From Paracoccaceae bacterium (GTDB taxonomy: Bacteria; Pseudomonadota; Alphaproteobacteria; Rhodobacterales; Rhodobacteraceae): a DNA stretch of 10,777 bases. The translations under genes were made by a program, and so were the position numbers. The stretch is from the NCBI GenBank assembly GCA_007121115.1, contig SKMI01000010.1, forward strand, positions 1-10,777, given 5' to 3'. Of this stretch, positions 1-6,823 are shown in pieces. A model generated the notes under the pieces. It was not told the origin of the DNA, made no database searches, and was given only the letters and a program-made list of their open reading frames with translations. Numbering within the stretch: position 1 is the stretch's first letter; each line of letters begins with the position of its first letter.

Positions 1-1415
1 TGTTGCTCGCAGCGGTCGCCGCCGGCTTCGACGCGCAGAATGCGCTGGTCAACATGATGCGAAGGCTGGCGGGCAAGTCGCGCCACGGCATCCCGCAGAC
101 GGCGGTGCTGGCCTCGGTCTCGGTCGGCATGGTCTCGGGGTCCGGCGCCGCCAATACCGCCGTCACCGGCTCCTTCACCATCCCGCTGATGAAGCGCTAC
201 GGCGTGCCGCCGGTCTTCGCGGGCGGTGTGGAAACCGCCGCGTCGATGGGCGGGCTGATCATGCCGCCGCTGATGGCCGTCGCGGGCTTCCTGATGGCCG
301 AACTGCTGGGCGTGCCCTACTGGGAGGTCGTGCAACGCGGCTTTGCCGTCGCCTTTGTCTACTTCACCTCGCTCATGCTGGCGGTCTATCTGATCTCGGT
401 CGCGCTGTTGCCCAACGATCCGGTGGACCCGCCCAAGGTGCCCGGCTACCAGCAGGTCAAGACGGTGATCTTCTTCGGCGGCATCCTCGCCCTGGTCATC
501 ATGATGGGATACTACGGCATGGGCGCCATGCGCTCGGCGCTGAACACGGCGGGGCTGATGTTCGTGGGGCTGCTCGCGGCGTGGGTCTATTTCAAGCTGG
601 TGGTCAAGGATGCCGAGACCGAGAAGGAAACCCTGATCGGCAACCTGCGCAAGACCGTCGAGACCCATGCCGAGATGACCAGCTATCTGGTCCTCTTGAT
701 GGCCACGCTGGGCATCATGATCGGGCTGTTCACGGTCACCGGTTTCATCCTGCGCATGGGCAACATGATGGTGCAACTGGGCGAATGGCATCTGATCGCC
801 ACCATCGCCATGGCCTTCCTGTTCGGCTGGCTGGCGGGCACCGGGCTGCCGCCGACCGCGACCTATATCATCGTCGCCATCATCATCGTGCCGCCGCTGC
901 GCCAACTGGGGGTCGATCCCTGGGTGGCGCATTTCTTCGCCTTCCTGCTGGCGATCTGGGGCGAGCTGTCGCCGCCCACCTCGCTCACGGCGGCGGTAGC
1001 GTCGCGCATCGCAAAGGCCAGTTTCATGCGCACCATGTGGGTGGCGCTGAAGATCTGCATCCCCATCACCATCATGTCCTTTGCCATCTTCGTGCGGACC
1101 GACATGGTGGTGCTGGAGAGCTTCGATGCGCAGGTGCGCGACACGCTGCTGGTGGCCATCGGCACATGCGGCTGCACTTTCGCGGTGTTCGGGCGGTTCG
1201 TCTTCGCCAACATTCCGGATGCGATCCTGCGGGCGATGATGGCGGTGATCTCCTTCGTGGTCATCTTCCACCCGGACAACACCATCGCCATCGCGGCGGC
1301 GGTGGTGACGCTGCCGCTGGTGATCTTCGGCGTCTGGCGGCACCGGAAGGTGGCGGCGGACAAGGAGGAACGCGAGGCCGCCCGCGCCGCAGCGCTTGCC
1401 GCGAGCGAAAGCTGA
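1..1415 (+). CDS. TRAP transporter fused permease (DctQM/TAXI type), 5'-truncated
   Basis: This is the C-terminal 470 or so residues of an inner-membrane TRAP permease, which uses an ion gradient to import a substrate delivered by a periplasmic binding protein. The frame is open to the window edge, so the true start lies upstream and the TTG at position 3 is not a start. The protein is highly hydrophobic with many membrane segments. The stretch around residues 44-92 holds GSGAANTAVTGSFTIPLMKR and then GGLIMPPLM, the pattern of the large DctM-type subunit in fused 4TM/12TM TRAP permeases. A second matching block (AGTGLPPTATY, then GELSPPTSLTAAVASRIAKA) lies near residues 279-345. Family knowledge: fused permeases of this kind usually pair with a TAXI-type binding protein, whose gene would be upstream and is not visible. 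The tail is charged (RHRKVAADKEEREAARAAA). The substrate cannot be inferred. The family call is strong; the TAXI pairing is inference. Confidence 0.9.
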   Translation, partial: LLAAVAAGFDAQNALVNMMRRLAGKSRHGIPQTAVLASVSVGMVSGSGAANTAVTGSFTIPLMKRYGVPPVFAGGVETAASMGGLIMPPLMAVAGFLMAELLGVPYWEVVQRGFAVAFVYFTSLMLAVYLISVALLPNDPVDPPKVPGYQQVKTVIFFGGILALVIMMGYYGMGAMRSALNTAGLMFVGLLAAWVYFKLVVKDAETEKETLIGNLRKTVETHAEMTSYLVLLMATLGIMIGLFTVTGFILRMGNMMVQLGEWHLIATIAMAFLFGWLAGTGLPPTATYIIVAIIIVPPLRQLGVDPWVAHFFAFLLAIWGELSPPTSLTAAVASRIAKASFMRTMWVALKICIPITIMSFAIFVRTDMVVLESFDAQVRDTLLVAIGTCGCTFAVFGRFVFANIPDAILRAMMAVISFVVIFHPDNTIAIAAAVVTLPLVIFGVWRHRKVAADKEEREAARAAALAASES

Positions 1416-1433
1416 GGGTGGACAGGGCGGAAA

Positions 1434-1483
1434 AGCGCCCCCTCGGCGGGCCTCGGGGGCGCTGCCCTGCGCAAGCGCAGGGC
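1434..1483. terminator. Two adjacent GC-rich hairpins, candidate terminator
   Basis: Two inverted repeats lie back to back 19 bases after the TRAP permease stop. The first pairs AGCGCCCCC (1434-1442) with GGGGGCGCT (1455-1463) around a 12-base loop. The second pairs GCCCTGCGC (1464-1472) with GCGCAGGGC (1475-1483). There is no T-run on the plus-strand 3' side. The four A's at 1431-1434 make a T-run on the minus strand, so the first hairpin has the intrinsic-terminator layout only for minus-strand transcription. The position fits the end of the TRAP operon. It could instead be a dispersed palindromic repeat. Confidence 0.45.
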
Positions 1484-1590
1484 GGGACGCCGGTTCCGGT
1501 GCCCGGCGCGCGCGGGAATGGCGGTCTGCCCCTTGCACCTGCGCACCCGAGGGGGTCAACTGAACATGGGAATCGATGCGGAGGCGGCAG

Positions 1591-2691
1591 GTGAAGGACA
1601 CGCGCAACTCCCCCGAGATCGAGATTGCGGGGCTGAGCAAGGTCTTCGGCGCCGGGGCTTCGGCTTTCACCGCGCTGAGCGATATTGACCTGACCATCGC
1701 GCAGGGCGAATTCTTCACCCTTCTGGGGCCCTCGGGCTGCGGCAAGACCACGCTCCTGCGGGTGATCGCCGGGTTCGAGCAGCCGTCGGACGGATCGCTG
1801 CGGATCAACGCGCAGGAGGTGGCGGGCAAGGGACCGAACGCGCGGCCCGTGAACACCGTGTTCCAGAACTACGCGCTGTTTCCGCATATGTCCGTGGCCC
1901 AGAACATCGGCTTCGGCCTGAAGATGCTGGGCCGCGCGCGGTCCGAGATCGACGCCACCGTGGACGAGATGCTGGCGCTGGTGCAGATGGCGCATCTGGC
2001 CGACCGCAAGCCGGCGGAAATCTCGGGCGGGCAGCAACAGCGCGTGGCGCTGGCCCGCGCGCTCGCCCCGCGCCCGCGCGTGCTGCTGCTGGACGAGCCG
2101 CTCAGCGCGCTCGACCTGAAGCTGCGCAAGGGGATGCAGAGCGAACTCAAGCGCCTGCAGGGCGAAACCGGCATCACCTTCGTCTTTGTCACCCATGATC
2201 AGGAAGAAGCGCTGACCATGTCCGACCGGATCGCGGTGATGTCCGAAGGGCGCATCCTGCAGACCGGCACCCCGCACGAGATCTATCACCGCCCGCGCGA
2301 ACGCTTCGTGGCCGATTTCATCGGCGACACCAATTTCCTGGAGGTCGAGGTGGCCGAGGCGGACGGGGCGGCGGCACAGGTGAAGCTGCCCGGCGGCGCG
2401 CTGCATAGTGCACGGTTGCCCGGCGGGCTGCGCCCCGGCGCGGGCGCACGGGTCACCGTGGTGATCCGCCCGGAGCAGGCGCAACTGGTGGCGCCGGGGC
2501 AGGGGGTGCTGGCGGCGACAGTGGAGAAATCCGTGTTCTTCGGCACCGACACCCATGTGCATCTGCATCTGGAAGGCGGCGCGCCCTTCATCCTGCGCCG
2601 CCAGAACACCGGCGCCATGCCGGAACCGGACCCCGGCAGCGCCGTGGGCCTCGCGCTGGCCGAGGGCGCGTTGCAGGTGGTGGGGGACTGA
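1591..2691 (+). CDS. ABC transporter ATP-binding protein, PotA-like (polyamine family)
   Basis: This cytoplasmic ATPase powers the importer encoded by the next three genes. With the GTG start at 1591 it is 366 residues, a normal PotA-type length. Visible motifs are Walker A GPSGCGKT (46-53), Q-loop Q92, signature ISGGQQQR (144-151), Walker B VLLLDEP (164-170), D-loop SALD (172-175) and switch His202. The part after about 245 (GDTNFLEV, then VVIRPE near 290-295) is the TOBE-type regulatory domain of the PotA/MalK branch. I chose GTG 1591 because GGAGG at 1580-1584 sits six bases before it. An in-frame ATG at 1576 would add five residues (MRRRQ), but the ribosome site would then lie inside the gene. 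The gene ends five bases before the next start, which indicates co-translation. The ATPase call is very secure. Polyamine specificity rests on the operon and family, not on direct proof. Confidence 0.93.
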   Translation: MKDTRNSPEIEIAGLSKVFGAGASAFTALSDIDLTIAQGEFFTLLGPSGCGKTTLLRVIAGFEQPSDGSLRINAQEVAGKGPNARPVNTVFQNYALFPHMSVAQNIGFGLKMLGRARSEIDATVDEMLALVQMAHLADRKPAEISGGQQQRVALARALAPRPRVLLLDEPLSALDLKLRKGMQSELKRLQGETGITFVFVTHDQEEALTMSDRIAVMSEGRILQTGTPHEIYHRPRERFVADFIGDTNFLEVEVAEADGAAAQVKLPGGALHSARLPGGLRPGAGARVTVVIRPEQAQLVAPGQGVLAATVEKSVFFGTDTHVHLHLEGGAPFILRRQNTGAMPEPDPGSAVGLALAEGALQVVGD

Positions 2692-2695
2692 GGCG

Positions 2696-3598
2696 ATGGC
2701 CGAGCCGCGCGAAAGCCACCGTTGGAAATGGCTGCTCTGCGCACCGGCGCTGACGATTCTGGTGCTGGCGGCCTCGGGGCCCTTGCTGATCGTGCTGGTC
2801 TATTCCTTCCTGACGCCCGGCAACATGGGCGGGGTGATCTGGGAATTCTCGACCGAAGGGTGGTTCCGCGTCTTCTTCCGCCGCGACATCTTCGACCCCG
2901 CGGATGTGAGCCTCAACACCGCGCATCTGACGATCCTGTGGCGGTCGGTCTGGCTGTCGCTGCAGACCACGGTGATCTGCGCGGTCCTGGGCTTTCCCAC
3001 CGCCTGGTTCATCGCCACGCGGCCCGCCAACACGCGCACGGTCTGGCTGTTCCTGATCACGATTCCCTTCTGGACCAACCTGCTGATCCGGACCTTCGCC
3101 ATTCAGGAACTGATCCGCAATTCGGGGACTATCAACACGCTGCTGATCTGGGCGGGCGTGATCGACGCGCCGATCCAGATGCTGTTTTCCGAATTCGCCA
3201 TCCTTCTGGGCATGGCCTATGTTTTCCTGCCGCTGATGGTGTTGCCGCTCTACGCGGCGATGGACAAGCTGGATTTCCGGCTGGTCGAGGCGGGCTATGA
3301 CCTTTACGCCAGCCGCCTTCAGGTGCTGCGCCATGTGATCCTGCCGCTGGTCAAGCCGGGGTTCATCGCGGGGTCCATCCTCGTCTTCATCCCCTCCATC
3401 GGCGCCTATGTCACGCCGCGCGTGCTGGGCGGGGGGCGCACGCTGATGCTGGGCAACCTGATCGACCTGCAATTCGGGCAGGGGCGCAACTGGCCGCTGG
3501 GCGCGGCGCTGGCGATCACGCTGCTGGTGATCGTGGTGGCGGCGCTGCTGTTCTACCTGCGCACGCTCAACCGCGAGGAGGGGCCCCGCCATGGCTGA
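2696..3598 (+). CDS. ABC transporter permease, PotB-like
   Basis: This is one of the two inner-membrane channel subunits of the importer, 300 residues with about six hydrophobic segments. The first covers residues 12-38. The block IPFWTNLLIRTFAIQELI (123-140) is characteristic of PotB-type permeases. The cytoplasmic EAA loop that docks on the ATPase starts at E198 (EAGYDLYASRLQVLRHVILP) and ends with the usual PG at 221-222. The ATG at 2696 is the first codon that gives the expected short charged N-terminus (MAEPRESHRWKW). Purine-rich GGGGGA at 2682-2687 lies eight bases upstream. The open frame extends further upstream, but that part overlaps the ATPase gene and reads as arginine/proline-rich shadow sequence. 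The last eight bases overlap the next permease gene, which suggests translational coupling and equal subunit dosage. Confidence 0.92.
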   Translation: MAEPRESHRWKWLLCAPALTILVLAASGPLLIVLVYSFLTPGNMGGVIWEFSTEGWFRVFFRRDIFDPADVSLNTAHLTILWRSVWLSLQTTVICAVLGFPTAWFIATRPANTRTVWLFLITIPFWTNLLIRTFAIQELIRNSGTINTLLIWAGVIDAPIQMLFSEFAILLGMAYVFLPLMVLPLYAAMDKLDFRLVEAGYDLYASRLQVLRHVILPLVKPGFIAGSILVFIPSIGAYVTPRVLGGGRTLMLGNLIDLQFGQGRNWPLGAALAITLLVIVVAALLFYLRTLNREEGPRHG

Positions 3599-4454
3599 GG
3601 CGACCGGACGCTATGCCCCCGCCGACCGGACCACGGTCGCGAAGCCGCGCCGCCGCGCGCGCAACTTCGACGTGCGCCACCTGCCGGGGTTCGGGGCGGT
3701 GGCGATCTTCACCTTCTTCATGCTCTACGCACCGATCCTGATACTGGTGGTGTTTTCCTTCAACGCTGCGCCCAGCCAGGCGCAATGGGGCGGCTTTTCG
3801 CTGCAATGGTATGAAGCCGCCTTCAACAACCGGCAGGTGCGCGAGGTGTCGATCCGCTCGCTGTGGCTGGCGCTGGTGGCCTCGGGGATCGCCACCACCG
3901 TGGCCACGCTGGCCGCGTTGGGCACAACGCGGGTGCGCCGCTTTCCGGGTCAGACCATGATCTATGCGCTGATCAACCAGCCGCTGATGGTGCCCGAGAT
4001 CGTTACCGGCGTGGCGCTCCTGATCTTCTTTGCCGCGATCAAGGTGCAGACGGGGTATACCGGCATGGGGTATCTGGTGGCCGCGCATACGGCGTTCTGC
4101 ATCCCGTTTGCCTATCTGCCGATCCGCGCGCGGCTGGAGACAATGGACATCACGCTCGAACGTGCGGCGGCGGACCTTTACGCCAGCCCCTTTCAGGCGT
4201 TCCGCCATGTGACCCTGCCGCTCCTGGTGCCCGGGATCGTGGCCGGGTTCATGCTGGGCTTCGTCATCTCGCTCGACGCGGTGGTGATCACCGAATTCGT
4301 CAAGTCGGCGGGGCAGGACACGCTGCCCACCTACATGCTGGGCCAGTTGCGCCGCAACATCACGCCCGAGATGAACGCCATCGCCACCCTGTTTCTGGCG
4401 CTGTCACTGTGTATCGTGACGGCGTTTTTCCTGCTTACCCGCAAGCGCGGGTAG
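3591..4454 (+). CDS. ABC transporter permease, PotC-like
   Basis: This is the second inner-membrane channel subunit, 287 residues. The N-terminal 30 residues or so are basic and cytoplasmic (KPRRRARNF). Membrane segments follow, the first at about 34-56. The ATPase-docking EAA loop reads ERAAADLYASPFQAFRHVTLP from residue 190, followed by PG at 214-215. The block FVISLDAVVITEFVKSAG (224-241) matches the PotC-type pattern, in which the family usually has SLDD rather than SLDA. GGAGG at 3577-3581 lies nine bases before the ATG. The gene starts inside the end of the preceding permease gene. Its EAA-loop DNA is 44/50 identical to that of the neighbour permease. The binding-protein gene follows 27 bases later. 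Confidence 0.92.
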   Translation: MAEATGRYAPADRTTVAKPRRRARNFDVRHLPGFGAVAIFTFFMLYAPILILVVFSFNAAPSQAQWGGFSLQWYEAAFNNRQVREVSIRSLWLALVASGIATTVATLAALGTTRVRRFPGQTMIYALINQPLMVPEIVTGVALLIFFAAIKVQTGYTGMGYLVAAHTAFCIPFAYLPIRARLETMDITLERAAADLYASPFQAFRHVTLPLLVPGIVAGFMLGFVISLDAVVITEFVKSAGQDTLPTYMLGQLRRNITPEMNAIATLFLALSLCIVTAFFLLTRKRG

Positions 4455-4481
4455 GCCAACCATCCGACAAGGGAGTCACTC

Positions 4482-5510
4482 ATGAAACGAATGCTTGCAA
4501 CATCGCTGGCAGCACTGATCGCCGGCGGGTCCATGGCCGCCGCCGACGAGGTCGTCAATTTCTACAACTGGGGCAACGTGACCCCGCCCGAGCTGATCGA
4601 GCGCTTCGAGGCCGAAACCGGCATCCGCGTGACCGTCACCGACTATGACAGCAACGACACCGCGCTGGCGCGTATCCGGCAGGGCGGGCACGGGTTCGAC
4701 CTTGTGGTGCCGTCGAACAACTATGTCGAGACCTGGATCGAGGAAGGGCTGGTGATCCCGCTCGACCGCGACATCGTCACCAACATCGACAACATTGCCC
4801 CCGAGTGGATGGATGTCGATTTCGACCCGGGCCGTCAGTATTCGACCCCCTATTTCTGGGGCACCACCGGGCTGATCGTGAACACCTCGGTCTATGACGG
4901 CGACCCGCACACGTCGGGCATCATCTTCGACCCGCCGGAGGAGTTGAGCGGCCGCATCAACGTGGTCCCCGAGATGTCGGACATCATCACCATGGCGATC
5001 CGCTATCACGGCGGGCAGCAGTGCGAGACCGACACCGATATCCTCCGCCAGGTGCGCGACACGCTGATGGACGCGCGCGAGCATTGGCTGGCGATGGATT
5101 ACGGCAACATCGACGCCTATGTCGCCAACGACATTTCCGCCGGGGTCTACTGGAACGGCGGCGCCATGCGCGCGCGGCTGCAGAACGACGATCTGGTCTA
5201 CGGCTACCCGCAGGAGGGTTTCTCGGTCTGGATGGACAACGTGATGGTGCTGTCCGATGCCCAGAACCCCGAAGGGGCGATGAAATTCGTCAACTTCCTG
5301 CTGGAGCCGGAAAACGCGGCGGCGATCTCCAACTTTTCGCGCTATGCCTCGGGCGTGGTCGGGTATGAGGCGTTCCTGGAAGAGGAAATGCGCACCGCCC
5401 CCGAGATCGTCACCCCGCCGGAACTGGTCGGCGCGGGCGCCTTCTCGATCCCCTGCCCGCAGGAGGTCAACGACATCTACTCGCAGATCTGGACGGAGTT
5501 GATGCAGTAA
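4482..5510 (+). CDS. Periplasmic solute-binding protein, PotD/PotF-like
   Basis: This is the substrate-binding component of the importer, 342 residues, exported to the periplasm. A Sec signal peptide is clear: MKRMLA, a hydrophobic stretch to about residue 20, and a likely cut after SMAAA (17-21) before DE. Family blocks include NFYNWGN (26-32), FDLVVPSNNYV (72-82), EEGLVIPLD (87-95), FWGTTGLIVN (125-134) and EGFSVWMDN (245-253). By eye, W30, the acidic pair E164/D167 and W250-x-D252 match the aromatic and acidic residues that hold the amine groups in PotD/PotF. This supports a polyamine or similar cation but does not say which. C181 and C325 could form a disulfide. AAGGGAG at 4469-4475 lies six bases before the ATG. 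It is the last gene of the operon and is followed by a strong stem-loop. The family call is very secure; the exact substrate is open. Confidence 0.92.
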   Translation: MKRMLATSLAALIAGGSMAAADEVVNFYNWGNVTPPELIERFEAETGIRVTVTDYDSNDTALARIRQGGHGFDLVVPSNNYVETWIEEGLVIPLDRDIVTNIDNIAPEWMDVDFDPGRQYSTPYFWGTTGLIVNTSVYDGDPHTSGIIFDPPEELSGRINVVPEMSDIITMAIRYHGGQQCETDTDILRQVRDTLMDAREHWLAMDYGNIDAYVANDISAGVYWNGGAMRARLQNDDLVYGYPQEGFSVWMDNVMVLSDAQNPEGAMKFVNFLLEPENAAAISNFSRYASGVVGYEAFLEEEMRTAPEIVTPPELVGAGAFSIPCPQEVNDIYSQIWTELMQ

Positions 5511-5526
5511 GCTGCACAAGCAAGAC

Positions 5527-5551
5527 CCCCCGGCGCTTGTGGCGCCGGGGG
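5527..5551 (+). terminator. Stem-loop ending the Pot-type operon
   Basis: A perfect 10-base stem pairs CCCCCGGCGC (5527-5536) with GCGCCGGGGG (5542-5551) around the loop TTGTG. It begins 16 bases after the stop of the binding-protein gene. No T-run follows, so it is an imperfect match to a classic intrinsic terminator. It may terminate weakly or protect the 3' end of the mRNA. The position after the last operon gene supports a 3'-end role. Confidence 0.6.
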
Positions 5552-5557
5552 AGCCGT

Positions 5558-5680
5558 GCTCGCTACATGAGAAAGTCTCCCGCGCTCGAGGCGTTGCGAC
5601 CGCGACAGGCAGCACTGCGGACGGAGTGGACATTCGTGGTAAGCCAGACCGTAAACGACTGGCCGCTCGCGTTACATGAG
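5558..5680. repeat. Imperfect direct repeat upstream of the HEPN-type gene
   Basis: GCTCGCTACATGAG (5558-5571) recurs as GCTCGCGTTACATGAG (5665-5680). The 14 bases are identical apart from an added GT in the second copy, and the copies start 107 bases apart. The repeat lies where the high-GC operon gives way to lower-GC DNA, just before the gene at 5692. It might mark a past insertion or duplication, or be chance. No third copy was seen downstream of the gene. Confidence 0.35.
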
Positions 5681-5691
5681 CATTACCGATC

Positions 5692-6252
5692 ATGCCACCT
5701 ATCACACCAGAAGAGTCTATTCTAATTCAGGCCCTCGCTTTAGCGGAGTCTTATGTGAATCTTGGAGAGCTTGAGGTCGGCAATGATCCATTGATCTCTG
5801 ACAATATCGATAGAGTTTTTGGTCCGACTGGAAAAAAACTGACCCAGTTGGGGCACTCCGTTTTTCAAGGCCAGGGTACCCTGGTCAGCGTATTTTACAT
5901 GTTTCTTGTACTGCCCCACGAATGGGCGAAACATACCGGGAGTGACTTCAAGAATCTCGACCTTTCAAAAGCTGAGGCTTTTGCGAGAGCGAAAGCTAAG
6001 GTGGAGCCGATTTGCGACGGACAAGAAAAATATGAAGAAAACTATGGAGCGCTCAGACACTTCAGGAATGCACTGTCCCACGGTCGCATTTACGGGTGCG
6101 AAGATGGCCTGATCATCGAGGATAAAAAGGGGAAAAAATTCTACCGCGCTGTGTATTCTTACGAGGTCCTTGGGGAGCTTGCGCAGCACCTCTATGAGGC
6201 GATCAGGACACACCTGCACATGGCGATGTCTCAGCGGCCGCCGAAAGCCTGA
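5692..6252 (+). CDS. Putative HEPN-domain protein, possibly an RNase; lone acquired gene
   Basis: This is a 186-residue soluble protein that I do not recognise as a named family. The N-terminal half (6-80) is mostly helical in character. A short hydrophobic stretch, TLVSVFYMFLVLP (63-75), is too short and interrupted to be a confident membrane segment. From about residue 110 it reads YEENYGALRHFRNALSHGRI. RNALSH fits the Rx4-6H signature of HEPN domains, many of which are RNases acting as toxins or in phage defence. A basic strand-like stretch with DKKGKKF follows, then a final helix (EVLGELAQHLYEAIRTH). Only one in-frame ATG gives a full-length product, and its ribosome site is weak. Three hand-counted 60-base lines gave 42%, 45% and 55% GC, against 68% in a line of the neighbouring operon, suggesting horizontal transfer. 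No partner gene is visible on either side. The existence of the gene is likely. The HEPN call is moderate and RNase activity is inference. Confidence 0.7.
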   Translation: MPPITPEESILIQALALAESYVNLGELEVGNDPLISDNIDRVFGPTGKKLTQLGHSVFQGQGTLVSVFYMFLVLPHEWAKHTGSDFKNLDLSKAEAFARAKAKVEPICDGQEKYEENYGALRHFRNALSHGRIYGCEDGLIIEDKKGKKFYRAVYSYEVLGELAQHLYEAIRTHLHMAMSQRPPKA

Positions 6253-6359
6253 TGTACCTGTTTCAAGTCATACGACCGTCTGCGAAGGACGCCTTTCTGT
6301 CAGCAAAAATGTTGCATCGAGTGTCCAACACCAGCGTCCAAGGGCACCGACCGTGCGGC

Positions 6360-6809
6360 TCAGAGAATACTCACCTCCACGCTCTCGGCGAGGGTGTTGG
6401 CGATGAAGCAGTAGCGATGCGCGCGGGCCTGCATCTCGTTCAGTTTCGCGTCATCCACCGAAAACCCGGTGTCGAAGCGCACCACCGGGTGCAGGTCGAT
6501 GCGTGTCACCGCCATCTGCCCGCGCGGGTTCTTGCCCAGATGGGCCACCGCGTGGTCGTGATAACTCGCCACGGGCCACCCGGCTTTCGCGCAGAGCGCA
6601 AGGAAGGTCATCATGTGGCAGCTTGACAGCGCCGCCGCCAGCGCCTGTTCGGGGTTGGTGTGCCCCGGTGCGCCGCCCCAGTCCGGGGCGGCGTCGGCGA
6701 TGACCTCATGCTGCGCGTCATACTGCACCGTATGCGCGTTGGAATAGGCGCCGGTTTCCAGGCGCGGCGCCGTGCGCTGCCAGTGCAGATCAATCGCCAG
6801 GTTGGACAT
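6360..6809 (-). CDS. OsmC family protein (OsmC/Ohr-like thiol peroxidase type)
   Basis: This is a 149-residue cytoplasmic protein of the OsmC/Ohr superfamily, whose characterised members reduce organic hydroperoxides with a reactive cysteine pair. The diagnostic segment NPEQALAAALSSCHMM (52-67) contains E54 and the first catalytic-type cysteine, C64. The second cysteine, C134, lies in HRYCFIANTL, as the family requires. C73 is an extra cysteine. Length is typical. The ATG is preceded by GGAGGG (6816-6821 on the minus strand) at a six-base spacing. It starts 14 bases after the stop of the GcvT-like gene and is very probably in the same transcript, so it may protect or assist that enzyme. It converges on the HEPN-type gene, with 107 bases between them and no clear terminator. 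Whether it acts on peroxides or on another thiol substrate is not shown by sequence. Confidence 0.9.
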   Translation of the reverse strand: MSNLAIDLHWQRTAPRLETGAYSNAHTVQYDAQHEVIADAAPDWGGAPGHTNPEQALAAALSSCHMMTFLALCAKAGWPVASYHDHAVAHLGKNPRGQMAVTRIDLHPVVRFDTGFSVDDAKLNEMQARAHRYCFIANTLAESVEVSIL

Positions 6810-6823
6810 CGGGGGCCCTCCGA

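Noticed and set aside
581..1594. Long plus-strand open frame in the TRAP gene region (337 codons)
   Set aside because: It is rich in Gly, His, Arg and Ala with no family motif, and lies in another frame of the clearly conserved TRAP permease; a high-GC shadow.
1261..2568. 435-codon minus-strand open frame opposite the ATPase gene
   Set aside because: The sequence is His/Arg/Gln-rich without domains, and the opposite strand carries all ABC ATPase motifs.
4476..5705. 409-codon minus-strand open frame opposite the binding-protein gene
   Set aside because: Arg/Val/His/Asp-rich shadow; the plus strand has a signal peptide and PotD family blocks.
5537..5725. Small plus-strand gene before the HEPN-type gene (62 codons)
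   Set aside because: It begins inside the operon's stem-loop, overlaps the HEPN-type start in another frame and shows no recognisable feature.
5692..6252. Two-gene toxin-antitoxin or defence module
   Set aside because: No second gene with matching composition lies beside the HEPN-type gene; the neighbours are ordinary metabolic genes.
6253..6359. Terminator between the HEPN-type gene and osmC
   Set aside because: Only a four-base stem (AAGG/CCTT) could be found, too weak to call.
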